NCBI GenBank assembly: GCA_945860545.1
Contig: CAMAQM010000004.1
Span: 1-64,000 of the forward strand
DNA from: Bifidobacterium breve
Lineage (GTDB): Bacteria > Actinomycetota > Acidimicrobiia > Acidimicrobiales > Acidimicrobilacustridaceae
Direction: 5' to 3'
Length of the DNA: 64,000 nucleotides
Below, piece after piece: positions 34,665 to 42,734 of this stretch (positions are counted from its first letter, which is position 1; every line of letters starts with the position of its first letter). The notes under the pieces were generated by a model. The model made no database searches and was not told where the DNA came from. It worked only from the letters and a program-made list of their open reading frames with translations. Made by a program: the position numbers and the translations under genes.

Positions 34665-35336
34665 TTGTCGCGGGGTCGGATCGCCGCTGCTGCCGCCGTT
34701 CCGTTCGTGTCCGCCGTCAGCGCCGTCGCCGTTGTCTGGTTCGTGGTGACGCCGTGGTCGGTGCCGGTATGGCCGCTGTTGGCCTTCGTGCCCGTGCCGC
34801 TCGTGGTGTGGTGGCTGTCCGCCGGGGCGTCACGGCTCACCATTGCGGCGCTCGCCGTGGTTGTTGTCGCCGTGGTCGTCGGCACGGTGGGTCTCACCTC
34901 GTCCCAACGCCTGGGGACAGCCCGGTACGGCTCGACGCTCGACGAGCTCGAAGTCATCGCCGTGGCGTCGCTAACGAACCTGCCGACATCTTCTGAGGGT
35001 TGCGGTCCGCCTCCGCCGGTCGATTACGGGGTGCTCGGCATTCCTGCACGCGTCTGTGTCGTGGCGTTCAGACTCGGGATCACGGGCACCCCTGTCGCTG
35101 TGGGCGCGTCGCCCAACGATGACCGCGGTGTGGGCACCCCCGACAACGAGGTGCGTCAGGTCCGCTTCGACTGGGATGTCGAGGGTGGTGTCCCGGCTCG
35201 ACAGTTGGTGTTCGAGGGTGGTGTGGCCCAACCCGTCGCAGACCGTTGTGTGCGACGTCTCGACGGCCGGTGGTGGGCGTGGCAGATGGTCTCCGGTGGC
35301 TGCCCACGCGGGTTCGTCTCGTCGACGTCGGGGTGA
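34665..35336 (+). CDS. Uncharacterised membrane protein
   Basis: I do not recognise this ~223-residue protein. The N-terminal ~90 residues contain three hydrophobic segments (about 8-27, 31-49 and 56-75) and the remaining ~140 residues are soluble, with four cysteines (CGPPPP, RVCVVAF, DRCVRR, GGCPRGF) that could form two disulfides if the domain is outside the cell. The start is uncertain. TTG 34665 is the first usual codon; the same frame is open back to ATC 34617, which sits 7 nt after an AGGAG sequence in the tail of the epimerase gene. It is followed by a terminator hairpin. Confidence 0.6.
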   Translation: MSRGRIAAAAAVPFVSAVSAVAVVWFVVTPWSVPVWPLLAFVPVPLVVWWLSAGASRLTIAALAVVVVAVVVGTVGLTSSQRLGTARYGSTLDELEVIAVASLTNLPTSSEGCGPPPPVDYGVLGIPARVCVVAFRLGITGTPVAVGASPNDDRGVGTPDNEVRQVRFDWDVEGGVPARQLVFEGGVAQPVADRCVRRLDGRWWAWQMVSGGCPRGFVSSTSG

Positions 35337-35355
35337 CCCAACCCGATGGGTTGGG
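35337..35355. terminator. Convergent terminator hairpin
   Basis: CCCAACCC (35337-35344) and GGGTTGGG (35348-35355) form a perfect 8-bp stem with a 3-nt loop, directly after one stop codon and 3 bases before the stop of the convergent gene. Confidence 0.65.
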
Positions 35356-35358
35356 GGA

Positions 35359-36306
35359 TCAGTTGCTGATCCAGCCGGCCACCGCCAGCCCCGAGTGGAC
35401 GGCCCGCTCCACACCATCGGCGCCGACCGGGCCCCCGAAGCCGTCGCCGGCGATGGCGAGCACCTCGGCCCCGGGCACCGAGCAGAACCCCGCCTCGATG
35501 CCCGCGCTGACTGGCTGGGCGTAGCGCCAACGCTTCAGTTCGGAGGTTTGGATTTCCACATCAGCCAACAGGCGAGCCATCTCGACCAGGAGACGGCCGT
35601 GGGTGAGGTTGGCGTCCTCCCCGAGCGTGTCGGCGGCGACATGGTTGTGGGCGCGGGCGACAACCACCGGTGCCGCCGGGTCGGTGACCGACCCCCAACG
35701 CAACCCCGAGATCAACGGTGAGTCAACCGTGGTGGGTCGGTCACCTGCGTTGGCGAGGTGGGCGACCACGAGGAGGGCGTGGTCGTAGTGGATCCCGCTG
35801 AGATCGTCGGGGAGCATCAGGCCTGACTGGGTGAGAATTCCTGCGGACTGCGGTGCCGGTGCGGTCATCACGACCCGCCGGGCGTGGTGACGCCCACCGG
35901 CCCCGTTGAGTACCACCGACGCACCGCCGTCGTCGTTGAGGGTCACCTGGGTCACGAAACCGTTTCGTCGTTCGACGCCGGCCGCCCACCGGGCCGCCAC
36001 CTCGTTGGCGGGGACGTCGAAGTGCCACACGGTGCCCCCGCCGTCCGCACCGTCGGTGCTGGTTCCGTTGATGAACGTGGCGCCCGCCCACCGCTCGAGA
36101 CGAGCGGCCACCTGCGGGTCGACGATCCGTACCGACGACGCCGCAGTGTCCACGACGTGTTCGCCGATGCGGCGTGACGCCAGTCTCCCCCCTGGTCTGG
36201 AGCCCTTGTCGACCACGAGGACGGATCCGCCCGCTTCGGTCACGGCGCGGGCAACGGTGAGTCCGCACGCCCCTGCACCAACGACCACGACATCCCAAAC
36301 CGTCAT
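35359..36306 (-). CDS. FAD-dependent oxidoreductase, renalase-like amine oxidase family
   Basis: This 315-residue flavoprotein has an N-terminal dinucleotide-binding motif (VVVVGAGACGLTVARAVTEAGG, the GxGxxG at about residues 11-16) followed by DKGSRPGGRLASRR, the second FAD contact typical of amine oxidase and renalase-like proteins. The C-terminal segment VLAIAGDGFGGP provides the third FAD site. In bacteria renalase-like proteins oxidise abnormal dihydro-NAD(P) isomers; whether this one does is an inference. A -10 box TACGGT (36313-36318, minus strand) is 6 nt before the ATG. Confidence 0.8.
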   Translation of the reverse strand: MTVWDVVVVGAGACGLTVARAVTEAGGSVLVVDKGSRPGGRLASRRIGEHVVDTAASSVRIVDPQVAARLERWAGATFINGTSTDGADGGGTVWHFDVPANEVAARWAAGVERRNGFVTQVTLNDDGGASVVLNGAGGRHHARRVVMTAPAPQSAGILTQSGLMLPDDLSGIHYDHALLVVAHLANAGDRPTTVDSPLISGLRWGSVTDPAAPVVVARAHNHVAADTLGEDANLTHGRLLVEMARLLADVEIQTSELKRWRYAQPVSAGIEAGFCSVPGAEVLAIAGDGFGGPVGADGVERAVHSGLAVAGWISN

Positions 36307-36411
36307 GACGGCACCGTACCGGCCGGGTGGGCACCGGGGTCAGTTCGGCGGCGCGGTCGTTGCCGATGGCACGTGTCGGCGCCGGCGGGTCCGATCCACC
36401 ACAATGGGGGC

Positions 36412-37290
36412 GTGCAGGTCCACCTCGTCGACGGCACCTACGAGCTGTTTCGTCACTACTTCGCCCTGCCGTCGCACATGACCGCCGACGGACGGGAGGT
36501 GGCGGCACTGCGCGGAGTGGCGTCAAGCATCGTCGGCATGCTCGCCGACGGCGCCACCCATCTCGGTGTCGCCACCGATCACGTCGTCGAGTCGTTTCGC
36601 AACGACCTCTACGACGGTTACAAGACCGGTGAGGGCATGCCCCCTGATCTGTGGGCGCAGTTCCACCCTCTTGAGGACGTGCTCACCGCCATCGGGGTCG
36701 TGGTGTGGCCGATGATCGACTACGAGGCCGACGACGGTCTGGCCAGCGCGGCGGCGATGGCGTCGGCGGACCCGGCGGTGGACAAGGTGCTCATCTGCAC
36801 TCCCGACAAGGACCTCGCCCAGTGTGTCGTGGGTGACCGTGTCGTGCAGTTCGATCGACGCAAGGGCACCGTCGCCGACGTCGAGGGCGTGGTGGCCAAG
36901 TTCGGTGTCGAGCCGGCATCCATTCCTGACTGGCTGGCGCTGGTGGGTGACACCGCCGACGGTTTCCCCGGTCTGCCGCGCTGGGGGGCCAAGTCCGCAG
37001 CGACCGTGCTCGCCCACTATCGCCACCTCGAAGCCATTCCTGCTGATCCGACGGGGTGGGAGATCGCGGTGCGGGGCGCTGCCACCTTGGCGTCGGTGCT
37101 GGCCGATCAGATGGACGACGCCTTGCTGTTCAGACGTCTCGCCACCCTTGACCGCTCTGCTCCAACATCAGCATCGGTCGACGCCCTGTGTTGGCGGGGT
37201 CCAACGGACGACCTCGATGACGTGCTCGGCGCCCACGACCTCGGGCGTCTCGCTGGGCGGGTGCGTGAACTCGCTGCGCAGCGGGCGTGA
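36412..37290 (+). CDS. 5'-3' exonuclease (PolA N-domain/FEN-like)
   Basis: This ~292-residue protein is a stand-alone 5'-3' exonuclease/flap endonuclease domain. Acidic metal ligands appear in VHLVDGTYE (about residue 6), DYEADDGLASAA (about 104-108) and CTPDKDLAQ (about 128), and a helix-hairpin-helix-like GLPRWGAKSAATVLAHY lies near 188. It probably acts in RNA-primer or flap removal alongside PolA. The GTG start follows a CACAAT -10-like box by 6 nt. The usual family helix-arch residues (the sequence SFRNDLYDGYKTG) are conserved. Confidence 0.85.
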   Translation: MQVHLVDGTYELFRHYFALPSHMTADGREVAALRGVASSIVGMLADGATHLGVATDHVVESFRNDLYDGYKTGEGMPPDLWAQFHPLEDVLTAIGVVVWPMIDYEADDGLASAAAMASADPAVDKVLICTPDKDLAQCVVGDRVVQFDRRKGTVADVEGVVAKFGVEPASIPDWLALVGDTADGFPGLPRWGAKSAATVLAHYRHLEAIPADPTGWEIAVRGAATLASVLADQMDDALLFRRLATLDRSAPTSASVDALCWRGPTDDLDDVLGAHDLGRLAGRVRELAAQRA

Positions 37291-37300
37291 TCGGTTCCGC

Positions 37301-37380
37301 CAGCTGATCCGGCCGTCAGTTGATCCGGCCGTCAGTTGATCTGGCCGTCAGTTGATCTGGCCGTCAGTTGATCTGGCAGG
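37301..37380. repeat. Five tandem 16-bp repeats between convergent genes
   Basis: Five contiguous 16-bp units follow the pattern CAGTTGATCTGGCCGT. Copies 1 and 2 (37301-37332) carry a CAGCTGATCC or CAGTTGATCC variant, copies 3 and 4 are identical, and copy 5 ends CAGG. The stop codon and last codons (Gln-Ile-Asn) of the CstB-like gene lie within copy 5, so the array looks like duplication of that gene's 3' end. The 16-bp period does not preserve a reading frame. Confidence 0.85.
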
Positions 37381-38770
37381 CGCCGTACCCGCCGAGCACG
37401 TCTGACACGTCGGCGAATCCGGCGGAGCGCAGCAGGCTGGCGGCGATCGACGAGCGGTAGCCGCCGGCGCAGTACACGACGACGGGGGCCGAGGCGTCGA
37501 GTTCGGCGAGTCGCCTCCGCAGTTCGGCGAGGGGAATGTGGCGGGCCCCGTCGAGCATGCCGCTGGCCACCTCGCCGGCGTTGCGAATGTCGATCACCTG
37601 AAGGTCGGCCAACGTCTCTTTACGGTCGGCGAGCTCGCGCTGGGTGAGTCGTGAGGCTCGTTCCACGAGGTCGGGGCGCAAGGCGAGCTCGTCGTCGGCG
37701 TCGGCGAGGTAGCCCACCACGGTGTCGAACCCGATCCGACCCAGGCGCATGTGGGCTTCGGCGTCGGTGCCGGGGTAGGAGACGAGCACGATGGGCGTGT
37801 CGGGCGTGACCACGCTCCCCACGTACTCGGCGAAGCGTCCGTCGAGCCCGACGTTGATGGCCCCGCGCAGGTGACCGGTGGCGAACGCCACGGCGTCGCG
37901 CGTGTCGATGACGGCGGCACCGTCGCGCTGGGCGGCGAGGACGTCGCTGAGGCTCATCGCCGGAGGTCGGTGCTCGTCGAGCAGGCTCCGGTCGGCCCGG
38001 TTCAGCATGGCGTTGAACACGAAGTACTCCGGTGCGGACGGTTGCCCCTCGGTGACGACTTCCACGAACCGTTCCTTGGGCATGTCGGCCAGTGCGTAGT
38101 TGGTGCGTCGCTGTTCGCCAATGGTGGACGACAGTTCAACGGACAGGTTCTTGCCACACGCCGAGCCCGCCCCGTGGGCGGGGAGAACCACCGTGTCGTC
38201 GGGGAGGGTCATGAGTTTGCCGTGCAGGGAGTCGTAGAGGCTGTTGGCGAGTTCGTCGGCGGTGACGCCGACCGAAGCCAGCAGGTCGGGCCGACCGACG
38301 TCGCCGATGAACAACGTGTCGCCGGTGAGCACGGCGGCGGGAGTGTTCCCGGCGCTGGTGTCGGTGACCACGACGCTGATCGATTCGGGGGTGTGGCCCG
38401 GGGTGGCGCGGAACTCGATGTGGACTGCGCCGAGGTCGATGACCTCACCGTCGGCGACGCGGCGCGACGCGAACTCGGTGTCGGGTCCTTCGCCGTAGAT
38501 GATGGTGGCGCCGGTGGCTTCGGCGAGTTCGAGGTGGCCGGACAGGAAGTCGGCGTGGAAGTGCGTTTCGATCACCCAGGCGATGGTGAGACCCGCGGCC
38601 TCGGCGTCGGCGAGGTATTCGGCGATGTCGCGGCGCGGGTCAACGACTGCAGCGACACCCGATGACCGGTCGCCGATGAGGTAGGACAACTGGGACAGGC
38701 ACCCGAGTTCGTATTGGTGCAGCACGAGGGAGTTGCCGGTCACCACGTCAGGGGTTCGGGTGCGTTCCAT
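37364..38770 (-). CDS. Persulfide dioxygenase-sulfurtransferase, CstB-like (MBL plus two rhodanese domains)
   Basis: This 468-residue enzyme has three domains. Residues ~10-240 are an ETHE1-like metallo-beta-lactamase dioxygenase with H70-F-H72-A-D74 and a later GHTPES and PAHGAGSACG (Cys205, matching the position of the reactive Cys of CstB). A rhodanese-like domain (~265-360) has no cysteine in its active loop, and the last rhodanese (~375-468) has the active Cys434 in YCAGGYRSS. This is the architecture of CstB, which converts persulfide to thiosulfate. The promoter has a -10 box TATGAT (38777-38782, minus) 6 nt before the ATG, and a perfect CstR-type palindrome directly upstream of it. 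Confidence 0.9.
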   Translation of the reverse strand: MERTRTPDVVTGNSLVLHQYELGCLSQLSYLIGDRSSGVAAVVDPRRDIAEYLADAEAAGLTIAWVIETHFHADFLSGHLELAEATGATIIYGEGPDTEFASRRVADGEVIDLGAVHIEFRATPGHTPESISVVVTDTSAGNTPAAVLTGDTLFIGDVGRPDLLASVGVTADELANSLYDSLHGKLMTLPDDTVVLPAHGAGSACGKNLSVELSSTIGEQRRTNYALADMPKERFVEVVTEGQPSAPEYFVFNAMLNRADRSLLDEHRPPAMSLSDVLAAQRDGAAVIDTRDAVAFATGHLRGAINVGLDGRFAEYVGSVVTPDTPIVLVSYPGTDAEAHMRLGRIGFDTVVGYLADADDELALRPDLVERASRLTQRELADRKETLADLQVIDIRNAGEVASGMLDGARHIPLAELRRRLAELDASAPVVVYCAGGYRSSIAASLLRSAGFADVSDVLGGYGACQIN

Positions 38771-38776
38771 GAAACC

Positions 38777-38782
38777 ATCATA
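38777..38782 (-). promoter_or_regulatory. -10 box of the CstB-like gene
   Basis: TATGAT on the minus strand is 6 nt before the ATG, giving a leaderless transcript, and abuts the operator at 38783-38796. Confidence 0.6.
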
Positions 38783-38796
38783 TACCCCCGGGGGTA
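38783..38796. promoter_or_regulatory. CsoR/CstR-family operator palindrome at the CstB-like promoter
   Basis: TACCCCCGGGGGTA is a perfect 14-bp palindrome of the form TACCCC-NN-GGGGTA. It lies immediately upstream of the -10 box, so bound repressor would block polymerase. The same pattern with a CC centre occurs upstream of the CstR-like gene. CsoR-family operators of this shape are known. Confidence 0.8.
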
Positions 38797-38904
38797 CATG
38801 GCAACCTTCGCTTCACCTGGGGCGTCTGTCTGCCTCGGGCCTGGTGAGTGGACGACCTGAGGGGTGCAGGCCTGCTGCAGGTTCGCCCGGCCTAACATCC
38901 GGCA

Positions 38905-39438
38905 ATGCCCTACCTCTCCAGAGCCTTCCGAACCACGCTCGCCGTCATCGTCGTGACCGCAGGTGCCCTGCTGGCCTCCGCCTGCAGCGACGACAACGCA
39001 ACGACGTCAACCCGGGCGGCTGAGGCGGCGCCGATGACCACCGAGCAGGCGAGAGACTGGTACGCCTCGCTGGGCTGCCAGAACTACGCGGGCTTCACGG
39101 CCTACTCAACCGCGCTTGCGAGCCAGACGTCCACCGCACCGGGGTCCCCCGTCGATGCCTCGATGGTTGCCGGTGCGACCCAATACCGCGACGCCCTCAA
39201 CGCATTCACCACGCAGCTGCGCAACCCCCCGGCACCTTGGCCGAGCGAGGTCGCCGACGACATCGACGTGCTCGTCACCTACAACACCTCGGTGATGGTG
39301 CCCTATCTCGAAACCATCATCTCGCCGGAATCGACGTGGCCCGAGCCGGTGCCGACCAGCGAAACCCAAAAGAGCCAGGCTGCATCCACCGAGATCCGGC
39401 GCCTCCTCGGCGCTCCCGCCTTCGGCGTGGGTTGCTAG
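38905..39438 (+). CDS. Putative lipoprotein of unknown function
   Basis: This ~177-residue protein has a lipoprotein signal: basic N-terminus, hydrophobic core about residues 10-25 and lipobox LLASAC (Cys at about 27), then an acidic Ser/Thr-rich stretch. The remaining ~140 residues are mostly helical in appearance with two more cysteines (LGCQNYAG and the final GVGC) that may form a disulfide. I do not recognise a family. The -10 box TAACAT (38893-38898) lies 6 nt before the ATG. It sits between the two persulfide-response genes and in the same direction as cstR, but it has its own promoter without the operator. Confidence 0.65.
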   Translation: MPYLSRAFRTTLAVIVVTAGALLASACSDDNATTSTRAAEAAPMTTEQARDWYASLGCQNYAGFTAYSTALASQTSTAPGSPVDASMVAGATQYRDALNAFTTQLRNPPAPWPSEVADDIDVLVTYNTSVMVPYLETIISPESTWPEPVPTSETQKSQAASTEIRRLLGAPAFGVGC

Positions 39439-39547
39439 GTGTGATGGCCTCCGTGGTTCGCCCCACCTCTCAGCCATAGCGTGGCCCGCCAGCCCTCCGC
39501 GGTCGTGCCCGTCAGGCGTGGTCGTGGAGAGCCATGAATTGGGGAGT

Positions 39548-39561
39548 TACCCCCCGGGGTA
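39548..39561. promoter_or_regulatory. CsoR/CstR-family operator palindrome at the cstR promoter
   Basis: TACCCCCCGGGGTA fits TACCCC-NN-GGGGTA, with perfect half-sites. It lies 14 bp upstream of the -10 box TAGGGT (39576-39581), at the -35 region, which predicts autorepression. Confidence 0.8.
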
Positions 39562-39587
39562 CCCGGGGGAGAGGTTAGGGTGTGGCG

Positions 39588-39857
39588 ATGCGATTCCCCG
39601 ATGAGGTGACCGAGGACGTCCAACGCCGACTGCGACGGGTGGAAGGCCAGATCCGAGGGATTCAACGGCTCGTCGACGAGGGAGCCGACTGCAAGGACGT
39701 GGTGACCCAGCTTTCCGCCGCCCAGGCCGCACTCCACAAGGTCGGCTACCGACTCGTCGCCGCCGGACTCCAGTACTGCGCCTCGAGTCCGGACTCGGCC
39801 GCCGCCGACGGGATGACCCCCGAGGAACTCGAGAAGCTGTTCCTCAAACTCGGCTGA
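39588..39857 (+). CDS. cstR: CsoR-family persulfide-sensing repressor, CstR-like
   Basis: This 89-residue protein is a DUF156/CsoR-family tetrameric helical repressor. Two cysteines, Cys35 (EGADCKDVV) and Cys64 (LQYCASS), are 29 residues apart, the same spacing as Cys31 and Cys60 of CstR. The histidine four residues before the second cysteine that copper-sensing CsoR needs is Gly60 here, so Cu(I) sensing is unlikely and persulfide sensing is favoured. ATG 39588 follows the -10 box TAGGGT by 6 nt; a GTG at 39582 overlaps that spacer and is less likely. The promoter carries the same 14-bp palindrome as the CstB-like gene. Confidence 0.87.
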   Translation: MRFPDEVTEDVQRRLRRVEGQIRGIQRLVDEGADCKDVVTQLSAAQAALHKVGYRLVAAGLQYCASSPDSAAADGMTPEELEKLFLKLG

Positions 39858-39926
39858 CCCGGCCCACCACACGCCCGCGGTGCCGCATTGGGGCCACATG
39901 GCCGAAGGCCGGTAGATTCTGCGGCC

Positions 39927-41480
39927 ATGTCCGAGCACAGCATGTCCGAACGCCTCGCCGACCTCGCCGAACGCCGCGCCGCCGCCGTTCAACCCGGGTC
40001 GCAGCGATCGGTTGACCGCCAGCACGACAAGGGCAAGCTCCTCGCCCGGGAACGCATCGAGTACCTGCTTGACCCCGGGTCGTTCCACGAACTCGACATG
40101 CTCGCCCGGCACCGTGCCGGCGAAGCCCTTCCCGAACGGCCCTACACCGACGGTGTCATCACCGGATGGGGCACCGTGGACGGGCGCAAGGTGTTCGTGT
40201 TCTCCCAGGACTTCACCGTGTTTGGTGGCGCACTCGGCGAGGTGTTCGCCGAGAAGATCCACAAGGTCATGGACCTCGCCCTGTCCGTCGGGGCGCCGGT
40301 CATCGGCCTTAACGACGGGGCTGGGGCCCGCATCCAAGAAGGTGTGGTGTCCCTCGCCTCCTACGGCGGCATCTTCCATCGCAACGTCAAGGCATCCGGT
40401 GTCACCCCACAGATCAGCGTGATCCTCGGACCCTGTGCCGGCGGTGCCGTGTACAGCCCGGCCATGACCGACTTCATCTTCATGGTCGATGAGACCTCCC
40501 ACATGTTCATCACCGGGCCCGACGTGGTCAAGACCGTGACGGGTGAGGAGGTCACGCTCGAGGAACTCGGTGGTGCCCGCAGCCACGGTTCGAAGTCCGG
40601 CGTGGCGACGTTCGTCGGTGCCGACGAGAAGTCCGTGCTCGACGACGTCCGCTACCTGTTGAGCTTCCTGCCCTCCAACAACCTCGAAGAGCCACCGATG
40701 TTCGGGTCCGACGACGACCCGGACCGCTCGTGTCCCGGTCTGGCCGACATGATCCCCGCCTCACCCAACCAGCCCTACGACATGAAACAGGTCATTGCCG
40801 AGGTGGTCGATGATGGCGACTTCTTTGAGTACTTCCCTGGCTGGGCCGGCAGCATCGTGTGCGGTTTCGCCCGCCTTGGTGGCCGAAGCGTCGGCATCGT
40901 GGGCAACCAGCCCATGGTCATGGCCGGGGTGCTCGACATCGAGTCGTCGGAGAAAGCCGCCCGGTTCGTCCGGACCTGCGACGCCTTCAACGTCCCGCTC
41001 GTCACCTTCGTCGACGTCCCCGGGTTCTTGCCCGGTGTCGACCAGGAGTACGGCGGCATCATCCGCCACGGCGCGAAGCTCCTCTACGCCTACTGCGAGT
41101 CAACGGTGCCCCGCATCCAGATCATCACCCGCAAGGCCTACGGCGGTGCGTACGTGGTGATGAACTCGAAGTCCATCGGCGCTGACCTGGCGTTCGCCTG
41201 GCCCTCGGCGGAACTGGCGGTCATGGGATCCCAAGGTGCGGTCGAGATTCTGTACCGGCGCGAACTCGCCGACGCCGCCGACCCCGCAGCGCGCCGCGCC
41301 GAACTCATTGACGAGTACACCGAGCGTTTCGCCAACCCGTACGCCGCCGCTGAACGGGGCTACGTCGACGACGTCATCGACCCCGCCGAGACCCGTCGCA
41401 AACTCATCGCCGGGCTCGAGATGTTGTCGTCCAAGCGTGAGGAACTCCCCAAGCGCAAGCACGGAAACATCCCGCTGTGA
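39927..41480 (+). CDS. pccB: Propionyl-CoA carboxylase beta subunit (carboxyltransferase)
   Basis: This ~517-residue protein is the carboxyltransferase subunit of an acyl-CoA carboxylase. It has the crotonase-like carboxyltransferase halves with [23 protein letters not shown] in the first and [21 protein letters not shown] in the second, plus the biotin-binding loop regions. It transfers carbon dioxide from biotin to propionyl-CoA to make methylmalonyl-CoA. A biotinylated alpha subunit is not in the window. The next gene encodes the epsilon subunit and overlaps by 4 bases. The start ATG 39927 is 8 nt downstream of a -10 box TAGATT (39913-39918). Confidence 0.93.
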   Translation: MSEHSMSERLADLAERRAAAVQPGSQRSVDRQHDKGKLLARERIEYLLDPGSFHELDMLARHRAGEALPERPYTDGVITGWGTVDGRKVFVFSQDFTVFGGALGEVFAEKIHKVMDLALSVGAPVIGLNDGAGARIQEGVVSLASYGGIFHRNVKASGVTPQISVILGPCAGGAVYSPAMTDFIFMVDETSHMFITGPDVVKTVTGEEVTLEELGGARSHGSKSGVATFVGADEKSVLDDVRYLLSFLPSNNLEEPPMFGSDDDPDRSCPGLADMIPASPNQPYDMKQVIAEVVDDGDFFEYFPGWAGSIVCGFARLGGRSVGIVGNQPMVMAGVLDIESSEKAARFVRTCDAFNVPLVTFVDVPGFLPGVDQEYGGIIRHGAKLLYAYCESTVPRIQIITRKAYGGAYVVMNSKSIGADLAFAWPSAELAVMGSQGAVEILYRRELADAADPAARRAELIDEYTERFANPYAAAERGYVDDVIDPAETRRKLIAGLEMLSSKREELPKRKHGNIPL

Positions 41481-41704
41481 CCGCCAACGGTGGTGACGCC
41501 GACCTGACCGCGGTGGTGAGCGGCGGGTTCGCCGATGACGGCCATGCGCCCGCTGACGCCGCCGAGGTCGCAGCGGTCGTGGCGGCCATCAGCGTGTTCA
41601 CCGCCGGCGGCGACTCCGGCGCAGACGCGCACGTAACACCGCGCTGGCGGTTCTCGGGTCGCTGGTGGTCCAAGCCCCAGCCGGCCCGCCGCGAACGTCC
41701 GTAG
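41477..41704 (+). CDS. Acyl-CoA carboxylase epsilon subunit
   Basis: This 75-residue protein overlaps the pccB stop by 4 bases (GTGA) and matches the actinobacterial acyl-CoA carboxylase epsilon subunit: a poorly conserved N-terminus with a VVSGG motif (about residue 13), a helix [12 protein letters not shown], and a conserved tail W-R-F-S-G-R-W-W. Such subunits bind and stabilise the beta hexamer and raise activity. The position directly after the beta gene is the strongest support. Its TAG stop codon also forms the first three bases of the next gene's -10 box. Confidence 0.85.
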   Translation: MTANGGDADLTAVVSGGFADDGHAPADAAEVAAVVAAISVFTAGGDSGADAHVTPRWRFSGRWWSKPQPARRERP

Positions 41705-41713
41705 GATCGCCCC

Positions 41714-42715
41714 ATGGACCTGACCACCGTGGCCGACGACGAGGCGGTCATCCACGACGGTCTGGAGGTCCGCACCTACGGGGGTCTTGAACCCGACACG
41801 CTCCAGGAGATCGAGGGGTTCGTGTTCCGCACCCTGCGGCGACCGCCGGGTGAACTGCTGTGCACGTTCGCCACGGTCAACGACGTGCACTTCGGCGAGA
41901 CGGTCTGCGGCCTGATCGACGGAGTCGACCTCGGCCCGGTCTACAGCGTCCCCGAGGGTGCCGAGCCGTACCCCGAGATGATGAACCGACACGCCATCGA
42001 CGAGATGGTGGCGGCGGACCCTGCGGTGGTGGTGGTCAAGGGGGATCTCACCTCCAACGGCACCGACGAGGAGTATCAGCGGTTCCTCGACTTCTACGCC
42101 GGGGCGTTCGGGGACCGACTCCATCATGTTCGGGGCAACCACGAGAGCTACAACCATCTCGACGTCGGCCCACCGACTCCGTTCACCGTTCCCCTCGACG
42201 GGGTGGTGTTGGCCGTGATCGACACCAGCGTGGACGGCCTCCCCTCCGGTGGGGTGGACGCCGAGACGCTGACGTGGCTGCGTGACACCGCCACCGACGC
42301 CGAACCTGGAATGCCCATCTTGGTGTTCGGCCACCATCACTGCTGGAACCCCGAGTCGCACGAACGTCCCCAGAACTACTTCGGTATCGACCCCGACGAC
42401 TCCGAACGCCTCGTCGAGGTGTTCGCCGCCCACCCCAACCTGCGCGGCTACTTCGCCGGACACACCCACCGCAACCGTGTGCGGCGCTTCAGTGCCACAC
42501 GGGACGTGCCCTGGGTGGAGGTGGGGGCGGTCAAGGAGTTCCCCGGCCAGTGGGCCGAATACCGGGTCTACGAGGGTGGCATCACCCAGATCGCCCGACG
42601 CATCGCCCACCCCGAGGCGCTCGAATGGGCGGAGAAGACCAGGGGTCTGTACGCCGGCCTGTTTGAGGACTACGCCCTCGGTCGGCTCGAGGACCGCTGT
42701 TTCGTCGTGACGTGA
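41714..42715 (+). CDS. Calcineurin-like metallophosphoesterase
   Basis: This 333-residue protein has all five phosphoesterase motifs: NDVHF (about residue 56), KGDLTSNG (about 105), RGNHESYNH (about 138), FGHHHCW (about 208) and AGHTHRN (about 251). These bind two metals and phosphate. It lacks a signal peptide and is probably cytoplasmic. Substrates in this family include cyclic nucleotides and other phosphodiesters, so no substrate can be given. The -10 box TAGGAT (41702-41707) ends 6 nt before the ATG and overlaps the stop codon of the epsilon subunit. Confidence 0.85.
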   Translation: MDLTTVADDEAVIHDGLEVRTYGGLEPDTLQEIEGFVFRTLRRPPGELLCTFATVNDVHFGETVCGLIDGVDLGPVYSVPEGAEPYPEMMNRHAIDEMVAADPAVVVVKGDLTSNGTDEEYQRFLDFYAGAFGDRLHHVRGNHESYNHLDVGPPTPFTVPLDGVVLAVIDTSVDGLPSGGVDAETLTWLRDTATDAEPGMPILVFGHHHCWNPESHERPQNYFGIDPDDSERLVEVFAAHPNLRGYFAGHTHRNRVRRFSATRDVPWVEVGAVKEFPGQWAEYRVYEGGITQIARRIAHPEALEWAEKTRGLYAGLFEDYALGRLEDRCFVVT

Positions 42716-42734
42716 GTGTGAGCGCCGCGCCGGA

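Noticed and set aside
37301-37380. CRISPR-like array
   Set aside because: The 16-bp repeats are contiguous without spacers, and no cas genes are nearby. They are ordinary tandem repeats.
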